DNA of 64,000 nucleotides from Marinomonas flavescens (GTDB taxonomy: Bacteria > Pseudomonadota > Gammaproteobacteria > Pseudomonadales > Marinomonadaceae), in NCBI RefSeq assembly GCF_004352835.1, contig NZ_SJSB01000002.1, positions 124,001 through 188,000 on the forward strand, read 5' to 3'. Positions 1-8,264 of the stretch are shown here, piece after piece (position 1 is the first letter of the stretch; the number at the start of each line of letters is the position of its first letter). A program made the position numbers and the translations under genes. The notes under the pieces were generated by a model. The model did no database searches, was not told the origin of the DNA, and was given only the letters and a program-made list of their open reading frames with translations.

Positions 1-501
1 CGCACCATTTTTAAGTTCTAGCCATTGATCATAAGCTTGCTTGGCTTTCGCATGCGAACTGTCTCGTTTGGCTTTGGCTGCGTCTAAATCGGCGGTGCCT
101 ATGACGTTGCTTTTATATAGCTTGGCACTACGTTGATATTTAAGTTCTGCTTCTTTGCTGTCTGCCTGAGAAGCCTCCAAGGCTGCCAGTGCTGCACTGA
201 GTTGTTCTGGTCGGGTGCCGGCGATGAGTTCACTCAGAGCGGCTTTGGCTTGAACGAGTTCGGCTTTGCGCTGGCTGACTAATGCATTGGCACTGCGGGT
301 GTCTAATTGCAGTAATAATTCGCCTTTTTGGACAGTCTGGCCGTCATGGACGTTTACGAATGTAATTTGCTCTGAGGCTGTCGCAGATAAGCGGATGCGG
401 TCACGTTCAACTGTTCCCATAGCACGAGAGCCACTATCAGATTGGCAGGCACTCAGTACGGTGAGCATTAAAATGGACAGTAGAATTGACTGACATTTCA
501 T
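1..501 (-). CDS. HlyD-type efflux periplasmic adaptor, lipoprotein (C-terminus outside window)
   Basis: Only the first 167 codons are inside the window. The ATG at 501 opens a lipoprotein signal ending in LSAC, so lipidation is expected at Cys19. Next comes a biotinyl-lipoyl-like beta segment (VNVHDGQTVQKGELLLQLDT), then Ala/Lys/Gln-rich heptads (about residues 70-160) typical of the adaptor coiled coil. This matches membrane-fusion proteins that link an inner-membrane pump to an outer-membrane channel. The partner pump, presumably downstream on the minus strand, is not visible, so an ABC, RND or MFS partner cannot be decided. Family assignment is good; substrate is unknown. Confidence 0.8.
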   Translation of the reverse strand, partial: MKCQSILLSILMLTVLSACQSDSGSRAMGTVERDRIRLSATASEQITFVNVHDGQTVQKGELLLQLDTRSANALVSQRKAELVQAKAALSELIAGTRPEQLSAALAALEASQADSKEAELKYQRSAKLYKSNVIGTADLDAAKAKRDSSHAKAKQAYDQWLELKNGA

Positions 502-664
502 AGATAGCCCTTCTCCTAGCAATGATTGGTTGGGTTATTGGAACACGTAAACCGTGGTTGTTCTCATTGAGAAAAGTAGGTTGAAGCGCTTGTACCAAAT
601 ATAAGCTTTTTGGTACTTAAGCGTTATTAAGATATGCCTATCTATTGATTCAGTGAAGCATAAA

Positions 665-690
665 TAATAAAAAACCCGCTTTCGCGGGCA
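665..690 (-). terminator. Rho-independent terminator of the deaminase operon
   Basis: Stem CCCGC/GCGGG (675-679 with 684-688) and loop TTTC, followed on the minus strand by an uninterrupted T run. It lies about 25 nt past the stop of the deaminase gene at 714, which makes it the end of the ABC transporter-deaminase transcript. Confidence 0.85.
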
Positions 691-713
691 AAAATGAAGA
701 GAATTGAGCGTTG

Positions 714-1190
714 TTACCAAACGCCATTATGCAATGCGGCGGCATCGTCTTCTAATACCGGACCGATCACTTCTGTTTGACGTTGTCCTGATTCGAAGAC
801 AGTGCGGCACGGCAGGGCTAAGGTAGGATTTTCTGGATGATTGCCAGTGATGCCTTTTAGGCGCTCTTCGCTTAATCCATACACAACGCGCCCAACGCCT
901 GACCAATAGATAGCCCCCGCGCACATGGCGCAAGGTTCGGCAGATATAAATAAGCTGCATTTGTTGAGGAACTCTGGGCGATAAGCCTTGCTGGCACGAG
1001 TCATAATGAGTCGTTCGGCGTGCCCTGTCATATCCAAGTCTGGCAAGTAACCGTTCACTTGTTCCATGAGAACCTCACCGCTTTCATCCACTAATACAGC
1101 AGAGAAAGGGTGAATGCCTTGTTGCTTGGCATCATCGGCTAATTTGAAACTATGACGTAGATGCTGTTCGTCTTGAGCAGATAAGCCCAT
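714..1190 (-). CDS. Nucleoside/nucleobase deaminase, CMP/dCMP-type zinc fold
   Basis: This 158-residue protein has the zinc-hydrolase signature of the cytidine-deaminase superfamily: HAE (zinc His and catalytic Glu, near residues 57-59) and PCAMC (two zinc Cys, near 86-90). The length and the sequence after PCxxC (GAIYWSGVGRVVYG) resemble guanine deaminases of the GuaD type and TadA-like nucleoside deaminases. It would remove an exocyclic amino group from a base or nucleoside in the cytoplasm. It is the last gene of the minus-strand run binding protein, ATPase, permease, deaminase. This suggests, as inference, that the transporter brings in an aminated heterocycle such as a purine, pyrimidine or thiamine-precursor compound. 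Exact substrate is open. Confidence 0.8.
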   Translation of the reverse strand: MGLSAQDEQHLRHSFKLADDAKQQGIHPFSAVLVDESGEVLMEQVNGYLPDLDMTGHAERLIMTRASKAYRPEFLNKCSLFISAEPCAMCAGAIYWSGVGRVVYGLSEERLKGITGNHPENPTLALPCRTVFESGQRQTEVIGPVLEDDAAALHNGVW

Positions 1191-1275
1191 AAGTGAGTCC
1201 TTTTAGATAACGATGTTTTATTACTGATCGTGTGTGTTTAAAAAGGCTTCTAAATACATTCTACTTTTAGCAATG

Positions 1276-2079
1276 CTATTTTTTCTTTGGCAAACTCCAA
1301 GGAAACAACCACATCTGAATCCATTGGACAGATTTAAACAGCAACAAGCTGATGGCAGATAAAAAGATTAAGCCTGCAAATGCCTGAGGGATTTTAAAGA
1401 ACGAAGTGGAAAACTGGATAAAGTAACCTAAGCCTTGCTCAGCAGCGACAAACTCCGCTACCACAGCACCAATAATGGCGAGAGTGATAGAAATGCGTAA
1501 GCCACTGAATATATGAGGAATCGCATAAGGAATTCGAATTTGCCACGTTTCACGATAACGCGGTGCACGTAAGGATTTACTTAACTCAATAAGTTCTGGC
1601 GGTGTTTCCAGCATGCCGGTTGTGGTGGATACAACCATAGGAAAAAAAGTGATCAGACAAGTAATCAACACTCGAGATGGATCACCTGTTCCCATCAGGA
1701 CAATGATTAAGGGAGCAACTGCCACCACTGGCGTAGATTGGATCACAATCAACATAGGGTAGAGCGTGCGGTTTAATAATTCTGAACGAATCATCGCAAT
1801 AGAAAGCGGTAAACTGATCAGAATTGAGAGGCCAAAACCCATTAAAGCGACGCGTAATGTGGCCCACAAGTGGGTCATCCAACGAGAGAATTCAACGTTA
1901 AAAAAGGCATGAACAATCGACGAAGGTGATGGCAGAATGTATTGGGGAACGTGGCCTAATGTACATCCGAGCTCCCAAACAATAATCAAGCTAATGAAAA
2001 ATATGGCGGGTGCAAAGCGGTAACCTTGCTTACCAAACCATTGTAGACAAGCGTTTTTAGGCGTGGACGTTTGGCTCAT
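1276..2079 (-). CDS. ABC transporter permease, SsuC/TauC/ThiX-like
   Basis: This 267-residue inner-membrane protein has about six hydrophobic segments and belongs to the binding-protein-dependent permeases of the sulfonate/nitrate/taurine group. The EAA-loop region (LIELSKSLRAPRYRETWQIR, about residues 160-180) contacts the ATPase. The start overlaps the end of the ATPase gene by 23 nt, indicating translational coupling. It works with the ATPase at 2057-2857 and the binding protein at 2914-3906. Substrate cannot be read from the permease; the operon's deaminase hints at a nitrogen heterocycle. Confidence 0.88.
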   Translation of the reverse strand: MSQTSTPKNACLQWFGKQGYRFAPAIFFISLIIVWELGCTLGHVPQYILPSPSSIVHAFFNVEFSRWMTHLWATLRVALMGFGLSILISLPLSIAMIRSELLNRTLYPMLIVIQSTPVVAVAPLIIVLMGTGDPSRVLITCLITFFPMVVSTTTGMLETPPELIELSKSLRAPRYRETWQIRIPYAIPHIFSGLRISITLAIIGAVVAEFVAAEQGLGYFIQFSTSFFKIPQAFAGLIFLSAISLLLFKSVQWIQMWLFPWSLPKKK

Positions 2080-2857
2080 AAATATGCCCTCGAATGATGT
2101 TCGTTAGTTCGGAAAAGCGTGCAGAGTTAATGGTTTCAGGTGAACGGGGCCTTGGTAGGCCAACGTCAATTAAATCTAGAACACTGCCAGGTCGTTTACT
2201 CATAACCAAAATACGGTCCGCTAGTAACACAGCTTCACTGATCGAGTGGGTAATGAATAAGACGGTTTTTGGATGGTCACGCCAGATATCCAATAGGTCG
2301 AAACCAATTTGCTCTCTTGTGAGTGCGTCGAGTGCGGAGAAGGGTTCGTCCATTAGCAGTATGTCTGGGTTTAATAACAACGCGCGAACGATGCCAACGC
2401 GCTGTTGCATACCACCAGATAACTCGTCTGGCATCTTTTCGGCAAAGGCGCTTAATCCTGTCATTGCTAACAGCTCGTCGGCGCGCTTTATATCTTCTGG
2501 ACTGACTCGGCCATATTTATGTTTCAACGGAAAGAGCACGTTCTTTTTCACGGTGAGCCAAGGCAATAAATTTGGCTTTTGAAAAACGATTCCTACGTCA
2601 TCACGAGGTTCAGTAACGGGGCGATTAAAGACGGAGACTTCGCCGTGGCTTGGGATAAGCAGCCCAGCTACCATGCGTAAGAGGGTCGATTTACCACAGC
2701 CTGAAGGTCCTACAACTGCCACAAATTCATGACGATGAATGTCTAAATTGATGTCTTGAACGGCCATTGGAGCATCTGGGTTTGGATCATAACGATGGCC
2801 AACGTCTTTCATGCTAACGTACGCATTTTGACTGCTTTTCTCTGTTGATTCGCTCAT
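2057..2857 (-). CDS. ABC transporter ATP-binding protein, SsuB/TauB/ThiZ-like
   Basis: A 266-residue ATPase with all expected motifs: Walker A GPSGCGKST (residues 50-58), Q-loop VFQKPNLLPW, signature LSGGMQQR (146-153), Walker B ILLMDEP with SALD D-loop, and switch His in FITHS. It energises import through the permease encoded next to it. The gene lies between the binding-protein and permease genes. A perfect hairpin at 2874-2900 separates it from the binding-protein gene and may lower its expression relative to that protein. Confidence 0.92.
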   Translation of the reverse strand: MSESTEKSSQNAYVSMKDVGHRYDPNPDAPMAVQDINLDIHRHEFVAVVGPSGCGKSTLLRMVAGLLIPSHGEVSVFNRPVTEPRDDVGIVFQKPNLLPWLTVKKNVLFPLKHKYGRVSPEDIKRADELLAMTGLSAFAEKMPDELSGGMQQRVGIVRALLLNPDILLMDEPFSALDALTREQIGFDLLDIWRDHPKTVLFITHSISEAVLLADRILVMSKRPGSVLDLIDVGLPRPRSPETINSARFSELTNIIRGHIYEPNVHA

Positions 2858-2873
2858 ATATCAGCTTCTCTTT

Positions 2874-2900
2874 AGTGAGCTGCTTTTAGAGCAGCTCACT
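2874..2900 (-). other. Intercistronic hairpin between binding-protein and ATPase genes
   Basis: Perfect 10-bp inverted repeat AGTGAGCTGC/GCAGCTCACT with a 7-nt loop, 13 nt after the binding-protein stop and just upstream of the ATPase start. It has no T run, so an mRNA-stabilising or partially terminating hairpin is more likely than a full terminator. Such hairpins are common after binding-protein genes, whose product is needed in excess. Confidence 0.7.
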
Positions 2901-2913
2901 ATCTGTAGTGGGA

Positions 2914-3906
2914 TTATTTATTTTTTGGGATGAAGTGTCTGTTAACAATGGATTCAGGGTCGAGCGAGTCGGGGCTAAGGTTATTGGCTTCGGCTACGTA
3001 TTTCCAAGTCGCGGCAATGCGTTTTGGTGTGAGTGCGCCAAATCCATCTTCCTGGGTTATTTTGTTATAAACGAGGTTATGAATACTGGCTATTTGTGCC
3101 GCCGCAATTTTCGCGTCAACTTCTGGTACCATTTTATGGAGATCTAGACCTGCTTTGTCTGGATGATCAAAAGTGAATTTAACCGATTGTGCGTAGGCTT
3201 TAATAAAGCGTTTTGCGACGTCTGGTCGTTTTTCTAGAAATTTATCCGATGCTAGCAAAGCAGAGCTATAAAGTGATAAGCCGCCTTCGGACCAAGGCAA
3301 TACTTTGATTTTTTTGCCTGCTTGAGCCGCTTGTTGTTCAAATAAGGCGGTGTTAGTGACCCAAGCGATAATGGCTTGGGTATTTCCTATCATTAGCATT
3401 GGGCCTAGTGCGCCGGGATCGACCTTGGTTAATTTAATCGAGTCTATTGGCACGCCATTTTCTTTTAGCACCAAAGGTAAAAAGGCGTTCGAAGAAGTGA
3501 ATGGTGAGGTGGCAATTTTTTTGCCTTTTAAATCTTTGATGCTGTTAATGCCACTGCTGTCTAGCACATAAAAAGCGTGAGGTGCTTCGGTAAAGTACGA
3601 AAGTACGGCACTAACAGGGACTTTGTCTTGGGCTCTCGCCGCCATTAGTGCACCAATGTCAGAACTGCCCACATCGGATTGCCCCGTTGCAATCTTGGTG
3701 ACGGCATCCGTTGAGCCTCGTCCGCTGGCGATTTTTACATCGATCCCTACTGCTTTAAAAAAACCTTGCTGGATTCCCACATAGACTGGGGCTTTATCCC
3801 CTCCAGGCAGCCAATCAAGTTGAAAAGTTACCTTATCGGCAGCGAAAGCGCTTCCGCTAATTGCAACGGCGATGGCAATAAAAGATAAGCGAGTCAGTTT
3901 TTTCAT
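2914..3906 (-). CDS. ABC transporter substrate-binding protein, NMT1/SsuA-like
   Basis: The start at 3906 is chosen because AGAGGAAC precedes it and it begins a clean signal peptide (MKKLTRLSFIAIAVAISG, cleavage after AFA). The reading frame is open further upstream but has no ribosome site there. The mature protein of about 310 residues starts VTFQLDWLPGGDKAPVYVG, the pattern of NMT1/THI5-like periplasmic binding proteins (sulfonates, taurine, thiamine pyrimidine precursor, other small organics). The family motif for a ligand-gated two-lobe fold is clear, but ligand identity is not. First gene of the minus-strand importer-deaminase operon. Confidence 0.87.
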   Translation of the reverse strand: MKKLTRLSFIAIAVAISGSAFAADKVTFQLDWLPGGDKAPVYVGIQQGFFKAVGIDVKIASGRGSTDAVTKIATGQSDVGSSDIGALMAARAQDKVPVSAVLSYFTEAPHAFYVLDSSGINSIKDLKGKKIATSPFTSSNAFLPLVLKENGVPIDSIKLTKVDPGALGPMLMIGNTQAIIAWVTNTALFEQQAAQAGKKIKVLPWSEGGLSLYSSALLASDKFLEKRPDVAKRFIKAYAQSVKFTFDHPDKAGLDLHKMVPEVDAKIAAAQIASIHNLVYNKITQEDGFGALTPKRIAATWKYVAEANNLSPDSLDPESIVNRHFIPKNK

Positions 3907-4222
3907 GCAGTGTTCCTCTTGAAGCGGTAAGTAAAACTTTGTTTGCAACGTTTGTTTCAATCTGCAAAAAATGAGCCTGTTCTTTTGTTTGTATGTGTAA
4001 AAAAATCTAATGCTTTGAAAATCAGTGGATTTTTCCAAGAGTTAGTCTGATTTTTTGAGGCAATATGTTGTTACTTATCCTGATGCTGTTCCGCAATGGC
4101 GCAGAGCATAACGATGGTATGCTTACTCGTGGTGCGTTAAGTCTGAAGAGAATTTTCGATGAAACATTGGTGCAGTGACCATTTTTCTTTATCATGCGCT
4201 CTTTTGGTTTAAGGTGATCCCG

Positions 4223-5449
4223 GTGCAACAACAGAAGTCTGTCATGGTTATTGGTGCTGGTCCTGCGGGATTGATGGCTGCAGAACGTCTTTGTGCTGCG
4301 GGATTTAAGGTCGATGTTTATGATGCTAAGCCAAGCGCTTGCCGAAAATTTCTACTCGCTGGTGTAGGCGGTATGAACATTACCCACTCTGAACCTTATG
4401 TTGATTTTATTCAGCGTTATTACGACAAAGCTCAGTGGCTGGATACTTCGATCAGTGGCTTTGACGCTGATGCCCTGTGTCAGTGGATTCACGACCTTGG
4501 TATTGAGACTTTCATTGGCACTTCTGGCCGCGTATTTCCGAGCGATATGAAAGCCGCGCCATTACTCCGACATTGGCTTAAGCGCCTTCGTGAGGGAGGT
4601 GTGCAGTTTCATATGCGTCATAAAATGACAGCGCTGCAACCAAAGAGCGCAACCTTTGAACATGATGGCGACAATGTCACTGGGTTTGCCGATGCCATTG
4701 TTTTGGCGATGGGTGGAGCAAGCTGGCCAAAACTAGGTTCTGATGGGGCTTGGCATCGTATTTTGAGCGACAAAGGCGTGATAGTCGCTCCGTTAGAGAG
4801 TGCTAATTGCGGCTTTTACAGCGAATGGAGTGAGCACTTACAGAACAAGTTTGCAGGTAACCCACTTAAAGACATGGCGTTTACTTTTACCACACTAGAA
4901 GGCCAATCCGTGACTCGCAAAGGCGAGTGCATTGTCACTAAAGATGGGTTAGAGGGCAGCCTTGTGTACGCTTTTTCCAAATACCTACGAGACGCGATAA
5001 ACGTGTCTGGTGAGGCGAATTTGTTGGTAGATTTGCTGCCTGCATTTAGCGAAGAGCAGTTGATAATGAAGCTTCAAAAAACCAAGCCTAAAGAGTCTTT
5101 CAGTAAATACTTAAAACGCACGGTTGGCATTAGTGGTATTAAGTCTGCCTTGCTTTATGAATCCCATACAAAAACGTCGTGGCAGACCCCTGAGGGGCTA
5201 GCTCGTTGCTTAAAAGCTATTCCGGTACGATTGTATAAAGCCAAACCTATTAGCGAAGCCATTTCTAGTGCTGGTGGTGTTTGTGAAGACAGCGTTGATG
5301 ACTATTTAATGTTAAAAAATATGCCCAGTGTTTTCTGTGCGGGTGAAATGCTCGATTGGGAAGCGCCAACAGGAGGCTATTTGTTAACCGCGTGTTTTGC
5401 GACTGGTTACCGCGCTGCTGAGGGTGTGAGCCGTTATTTAATGCCTTAA
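4223..5449 (+). CDS. BaiN/HI0933-family NAD(P)/FAD-dependent flavoprotein
   Basis: A flavoprotein of about 408 residues. The dinucleotide-binding motif GAGPAGLMAAERL lies at the N-terminus and the C-terminal FAD motif is CAGEMLDWEAPTGGYLLTAC. The HI0933-like features FLLAGVGGMNITHSEP and AMGGASWPKLGSDG are conserved. The GTG at 4223 is chosen because AAGGTGAT sits just upstream; an ATG at 4175 in the same frame lacks a ribosome site. Members are cytoplasmic reductases of poorly known substrate (BaiN is named from bile-acid work). It is divergent from the ABC operon and ends at a bidirectional terminator at 5497. Confidence 0.82.
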   Translation: MQQQKSVMVIGAGPAGLMAAERLCAAGFKVDVYDAKPSACRKFLLAGVGGMNITHSEPYVDFIQRYYDKAQWLDTSISGFDADALCQWIHDLGIETFIGTSGRVFPSDMKAAPLLRHWLKRLREGGVQFHMRHKMTALQPKSATFEHDGDNVTGFADAIVLAMGGASWPKLGSDGAWHRILSDKGVIVAPLESANCGFYSEWSEHLQNKFAGNPLKDMAFTFTTLEGQSVTRKGECIVTKDGLEGSLVYAFSKYLRDAINVSGEANLLVDLLPAFSEEQLIMKLQKTKPKESFSKYLKRTVGISGIKSALLYESHTKTSWQTPEGLARCLKAIPVRLYKAKPISEAISSAGGVCEDSVDDYLMLKNMPSVFCAGEMLDWEAPTGGYLLTACFATGYRAAEGVSRYLMP

Positions 5450-5496
5450 ACACTTAATCTGTCGTTGGCCACATGTGAGTTATATAGCGTACCTAT

Positions 5497-5535
5497 AAAA
5501 ATGCCCAATTGAAGTGACATTCATTGGGCATTTTT
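5497..5535. terminator. Bidirectional terminator between flavoprotein and barrel genes
   Basis: Perfect 13-bp stem AAAAATGCCCAAT/ATTGGGCATTTTT with a 13-nt loop. The A run on one side and T run on the other make it work for the plus-strand flavoprotein gene and the convergent minus-strand outer-membrane gene. Confidence 0.88.
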
Positions 5536-5571
5536 GTCAGTACGGTTTTAATTTAGAGGTTCGGTTTTACT

Positions 5572-6120
5572 TTATAGAGAAGCCGGTTTACCGAAACTAT
5601 ATTGCACACCAACAGAGGTAATATTGTCGAATTTAGTATTGGTTAAGTCTTTTGTTAAACGAAAATCTGCACGCAGTGAAACATCTTGATTGATTGCGTA
5701 TTTCACCCCGCCACCCGCATTCACAAACGTATTATTACCATTCGCTGATGAGTTTTTGGTGTAGTAAGTATTACCAATACCTGCTGCGACATAAGGCGAA
5801 AATTTCGCATTGGTAAATTCTGGTAGGTTATAAATACCATCGACTCGGTATTGGTCTAGATCAACACTACTGCCTCGGTGTTTCAAATCTGAATGTAAGT
5901 AGGTTAATTCTGCAGCCCATGGCGTTTTGGTTTGGTAACCCACGCTGACTGCATAAGTGGCATCATTAGAAAGATTACGGTCTGAATCAGTGTGAATGTA
6001 ACCAAGGCTTGGTGTGACAGTGAAGCCTTCTTTTGGTTGTTGAGCATAAGCCATAGTGGAAAGAGAAGTAGCTAATATCACGCCGCTAAAAAGAGTGCGT
6101 TTCTTCAATGAAATAGACAT
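5572..6120 (-). CDS. Eight-stranded outer-membrane beta-barrel protein (OmpA N-domain type)
   Basis: A 182-residue protein with signal peptide MSISLKKRTLFSGVILATSL, cleaved after AYA. The mature part is an OmpA-like transmembrane barrel: alternating aromatic/polar strands, FVNAGGGVKYAIN, and a terminal barrel strand near VGVQYSF, followed by a short tail. The start at 6120 follows AGGAGAT; the longer open frame upstream has no ribosome site. It is clearly paralogous to residues 1-190 of the OmpA protein encoded immediately upstream (6524-7585) but has no periplasmic peptidoglycan-binding domain. Probable role: small structural or surface porin-like protein. Confidence 0.82.
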   Translation of the reverse strand: MSISLKKRTLFSGVILATSLSTMAYAQQPKEGFTVTPSLGYIHTDSDRNLSNDATYAVSVGYQTKTPWAAELTYLHSDLKHRGSSVDLDQYRVDGIYNLPEFTNAKFSPYVAAGIGNTYYTKNSSANGNNTFVNAGGGVKYAINQDVSLRADFRLTKDLTNTKFDNITSVGVQYSFGKPASL

Positions 6121-6435
6121 GTTATATCTCCTAATGAATGAATCATTTCGTTTCTCTAAGATCAACAATACGCGTTTTTTAGATACTTAAAAGCCCTTGA
6201 AAAATAAGCTAAAACTCAGGTTTTTATGACTATTTCGTAATCGTGACATGACACTGACTTATTAGACTAAAAATTAGGATCAATGTGTTTTTAATAGAGG
6301 TTTTCGAATGGAAATATAGGAGGAAAAAAGGGGGTTTTTACAGACCATTTTCACTTCTTGAATATCATGTCATTACGCTGAGAGTGGGTTAAGCCAGTCG
6401 ATGGTGCTCTCTGATTTGGTACTGCTAGTACCCAG

Positions 6436-6473
6436 ATAAAAAAATACGCCAGATGATGATCATCTGGCGTATT
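6436..6473 (-). terminator. Terminator of the ompA-type gene
   Basis: Perfect inverted repeat AATACGCCAGATGA/TCATCTGGCGTATT around a 3-nt loop, followed on the minus strand by seven Ts. It lies about 50 nt past the stop of the OmpA gene. It separates that gene from the barrel-only paralogue, so the two are probably transcribed separately. Confidence 0.9.
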
Positions 6474-6523
6474 CTTATAAACTACTGTGTCTAATAATAC
6501 GTCGTTCTAAAGTATTATTGAGA

Positions 6524-7585
6524 TTATGCTTCGTTTTTTGAAACGACAGCAACAACACGGCGGTTTGCTTTTCTGTGCTCTGCAGTATCGTTAGCCATTA
6601 GTGGTTTTTCTTCACCATAACCAATTGAAGAAACACGATCTTTAGATATGTTAAACGTCGTTACCAGTACGTTTGAAATTGCTTTGGCACGTTTTTCAGA
6701 TAGTTTTTTGTTGTAGCTAGCGGCACCTTTGTTATCGGTATAGCCTTCGATCATAACGGTTGCTTTAGGTTCTGCTTCTAAGTAAGCCGCCAATTTAGCA
6801 ATTTCAGGGTAGAACTTCTGTTGAACTTCTGCTGAGTTTGTTGCAAATGGAACAACTAGGTTCACCGCATGGACTGGAGCTACAACAGCAGGCGCAGGTT
6901 TAGGCGCTGGCGTTGGTTCCACAGGTTGTGCTTGCTCGACCATTGGTGCTTTATCTTCTACAGGTTGTTGCTCTGTAACTGCTGCAACTGGCTCAGCGGT
7001 TTCTTGTGGTTGAGCGTAGGCATCAGAATCTGAGTTATCGCTTGCTGCTGACTTATGAGAAGTACCAAAAGTGTACTGCACGCCAACGGTTGTGATGTTG
7101 TCTAGGTGATTATCTTCTACGTCTTTTACTAGACGAAAATCAGCACGAAGAGCCAATGCATCATTGATTGCGTATTTCACACCACCACCAGCATTCACAA
7201 ATGCGTTATTGCTGTCAGATGCTTTACTGAAGTCTGCAGTACCAACACCCGCTGCTAGATAAGGAGTAAGGTTTGTGTTTTTGAATTCAGGTAGGCTGTA
7301 TAAGCCATCTAGACGATATTCATTAACACCTACTTTCTGACCGCTTTTTTTGCTGTCTGCATTAAGGTAATTAAATTCAACGGCCCATGGGCTGTTGAAC
7401 TGATAACCTAGGCCTAAAGAATAAGCGGTATCGTTATCCGTTTTACGATCGTTATCAAAATTGTAGTAACCAATACTTGGCGAAATGGTGAAGCCTTCAG
7501 TAGGGGCTGCAAGTGCCAAAGTAGAGATTGATGAAGCGGCGATGATGCCACCAAAAATTGTACGTTTAGTCAATGTTAAAGACAT
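6524..7585 (-). CDS. OmpA family outer-membrane protein
   Basis: This 353-residue protein has a signal peptide (cleavage near LALA) and an eight-stranded barrel to about residue 190. A Pro/Glu/Ala-rich linker follows (PVEPTPAPKPAPAVVAPV). A C-terminal OmpA domain carries the peptidoglycan-binding signature (EGYTDNKGAASYNKKLSEKR, then NRRV). The start at 7585 follows AAGGAG. OmpA proteins tie the outer membrane to the murein layer. The barrel half is about half identical by eye to the protein at 5572-6120. No gene symbol is given because the window cannot separate ompA from oprF-like names. Confidence 0.9.
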   Translation of the reverse strand: MSLTLTKRTIFGGIIAASSISTLALAAPTEGFTISPSIGYYNFDNDRKTDNDTAYSLGLGYQFNSPWAVEFNYLNADSKKSGQKVGVNEYRLDGLYSLPEFKNTNLTPYLAAGVGTADFSKASDSNNAFVNAGGGVKYAINDALALRADFRLVKDVEDNHLDNITTVGVQYTFGTSHKSAASDNSDSDAYAQPQETAEPVAAVTEQQPVEDKAPMVEQAQPVEPTPAPKPAPAVVAPVHAVNLVVPFATNSAEVQQKFYPEIAKLAAYLEAEPKATVMIEGYTDNKGAASYNKKLSEKRAKAISNVLVTTFNISKDRVSSIGYGEEKPLMANDTAEHRKANRRVVAVVSKNEA

Positions 7586-8070
7586 TTCCTTTCTCCTTAG
7601 ATAAACATTTTCCAATGTTCGTTTTGCATGTTTGTTGTTTCGTTCTGTGTCATACAATAAACCTGTTTTGACCATAGTAAAAGTCACTCAGGTTGGTGCG
7701 AAAATAAGCACATTGCCTTCTATTTCGTATTCATGACAATGGTTTGACAGATCAAGCCATTTTACCACAGATCCCCCTGTAAATAGGGGATAGAAATGTA
7801 TTAAAGTGTCTAGAAATGTAGGAAATCATTACAGGATTTTTTCACTCGATTTTTCATAAAAATCAATTGTGATGAGATGTTGTAGATTGTCTGACATAGA
7901 CTGAAAAATTAGCGTTTATTTGCTTGGTAATTAAAAGATATTAGCAGGATTAATGATGGTTTTTTATTGTCAGAAAAGCCACTTTTACACAAACTTTAAA
8001 CCGTGGTTGGCGGAAGCTAAAATAAAAATCAGGTAGCGTAGTGGATTCTGTTTTCAAGGAGAGGCGCAGC
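7586..8070. other. Gene-free divergent region upstream of the OmpA gene
   Basis: About 485 nt, AT-rich, holding the divergent control regions of the OmpA gene (minus) and the small ORF at 8071 (plus). The only structure I see is a short hairpin ATCCCC/GGGGAT at 7771-7791. No convincing coding frame. Confidence 0.5.
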
Positions 8071-8223
8071 ATGGAACATTTTTCGCAATTGCTTATAGAT
8101 CTAAAGCAGATATCACTCCAAGATATTTCACAAATCCCTGATCAAAAACAACATATTTTGGTTGAGCACATTGAAAAGCTTCAAGATGAATTACGCGCGC
8201 TAATAGAAGAAGGCGACCTGTAG
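8071..8223 (+). CDS. Small hypothetical protein (50 aa)
   Basis: Start ATG at 8071 is preceded by AAGGAGAGG at a good distance; an in-frame GTG at 8041 would add ten residues but has no ribosome site. The product is acidic, with no signal peptide or membrane segment, and looks almost entirely helical (DQKQHILVEHIEKLQDELRA), suggesting a small coiled-coil protein. I do not recognise a family. The strong ribosome site is the main reason to believe it. Function unknown. Confidence 0.55.
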   Translation: MEHFSQLLIDLKQISLQDISQIPDQKQHILVEHIEKLQDELRALIEEGDL

Positions 8224-8264
8224 TCAAACCTTCTTCTCTTTCACCAAGAGCCTCGGGAATTAGC

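Noticed and set aside
2094..2582. 162-codon plus-strand open frame inside the ABC ATPase gene
   Set aside because: Antisense to a gene with all ATPase motifs, no ribosome site and no recognisable domain; a shadow frame.
3907..4200. Possible TPP riboswitch in front of the NMT1-type binding protein
   Set aside because: The conserved CUGAGA and ACCUGA boxes of the TPP aptamer are not present in the leader.
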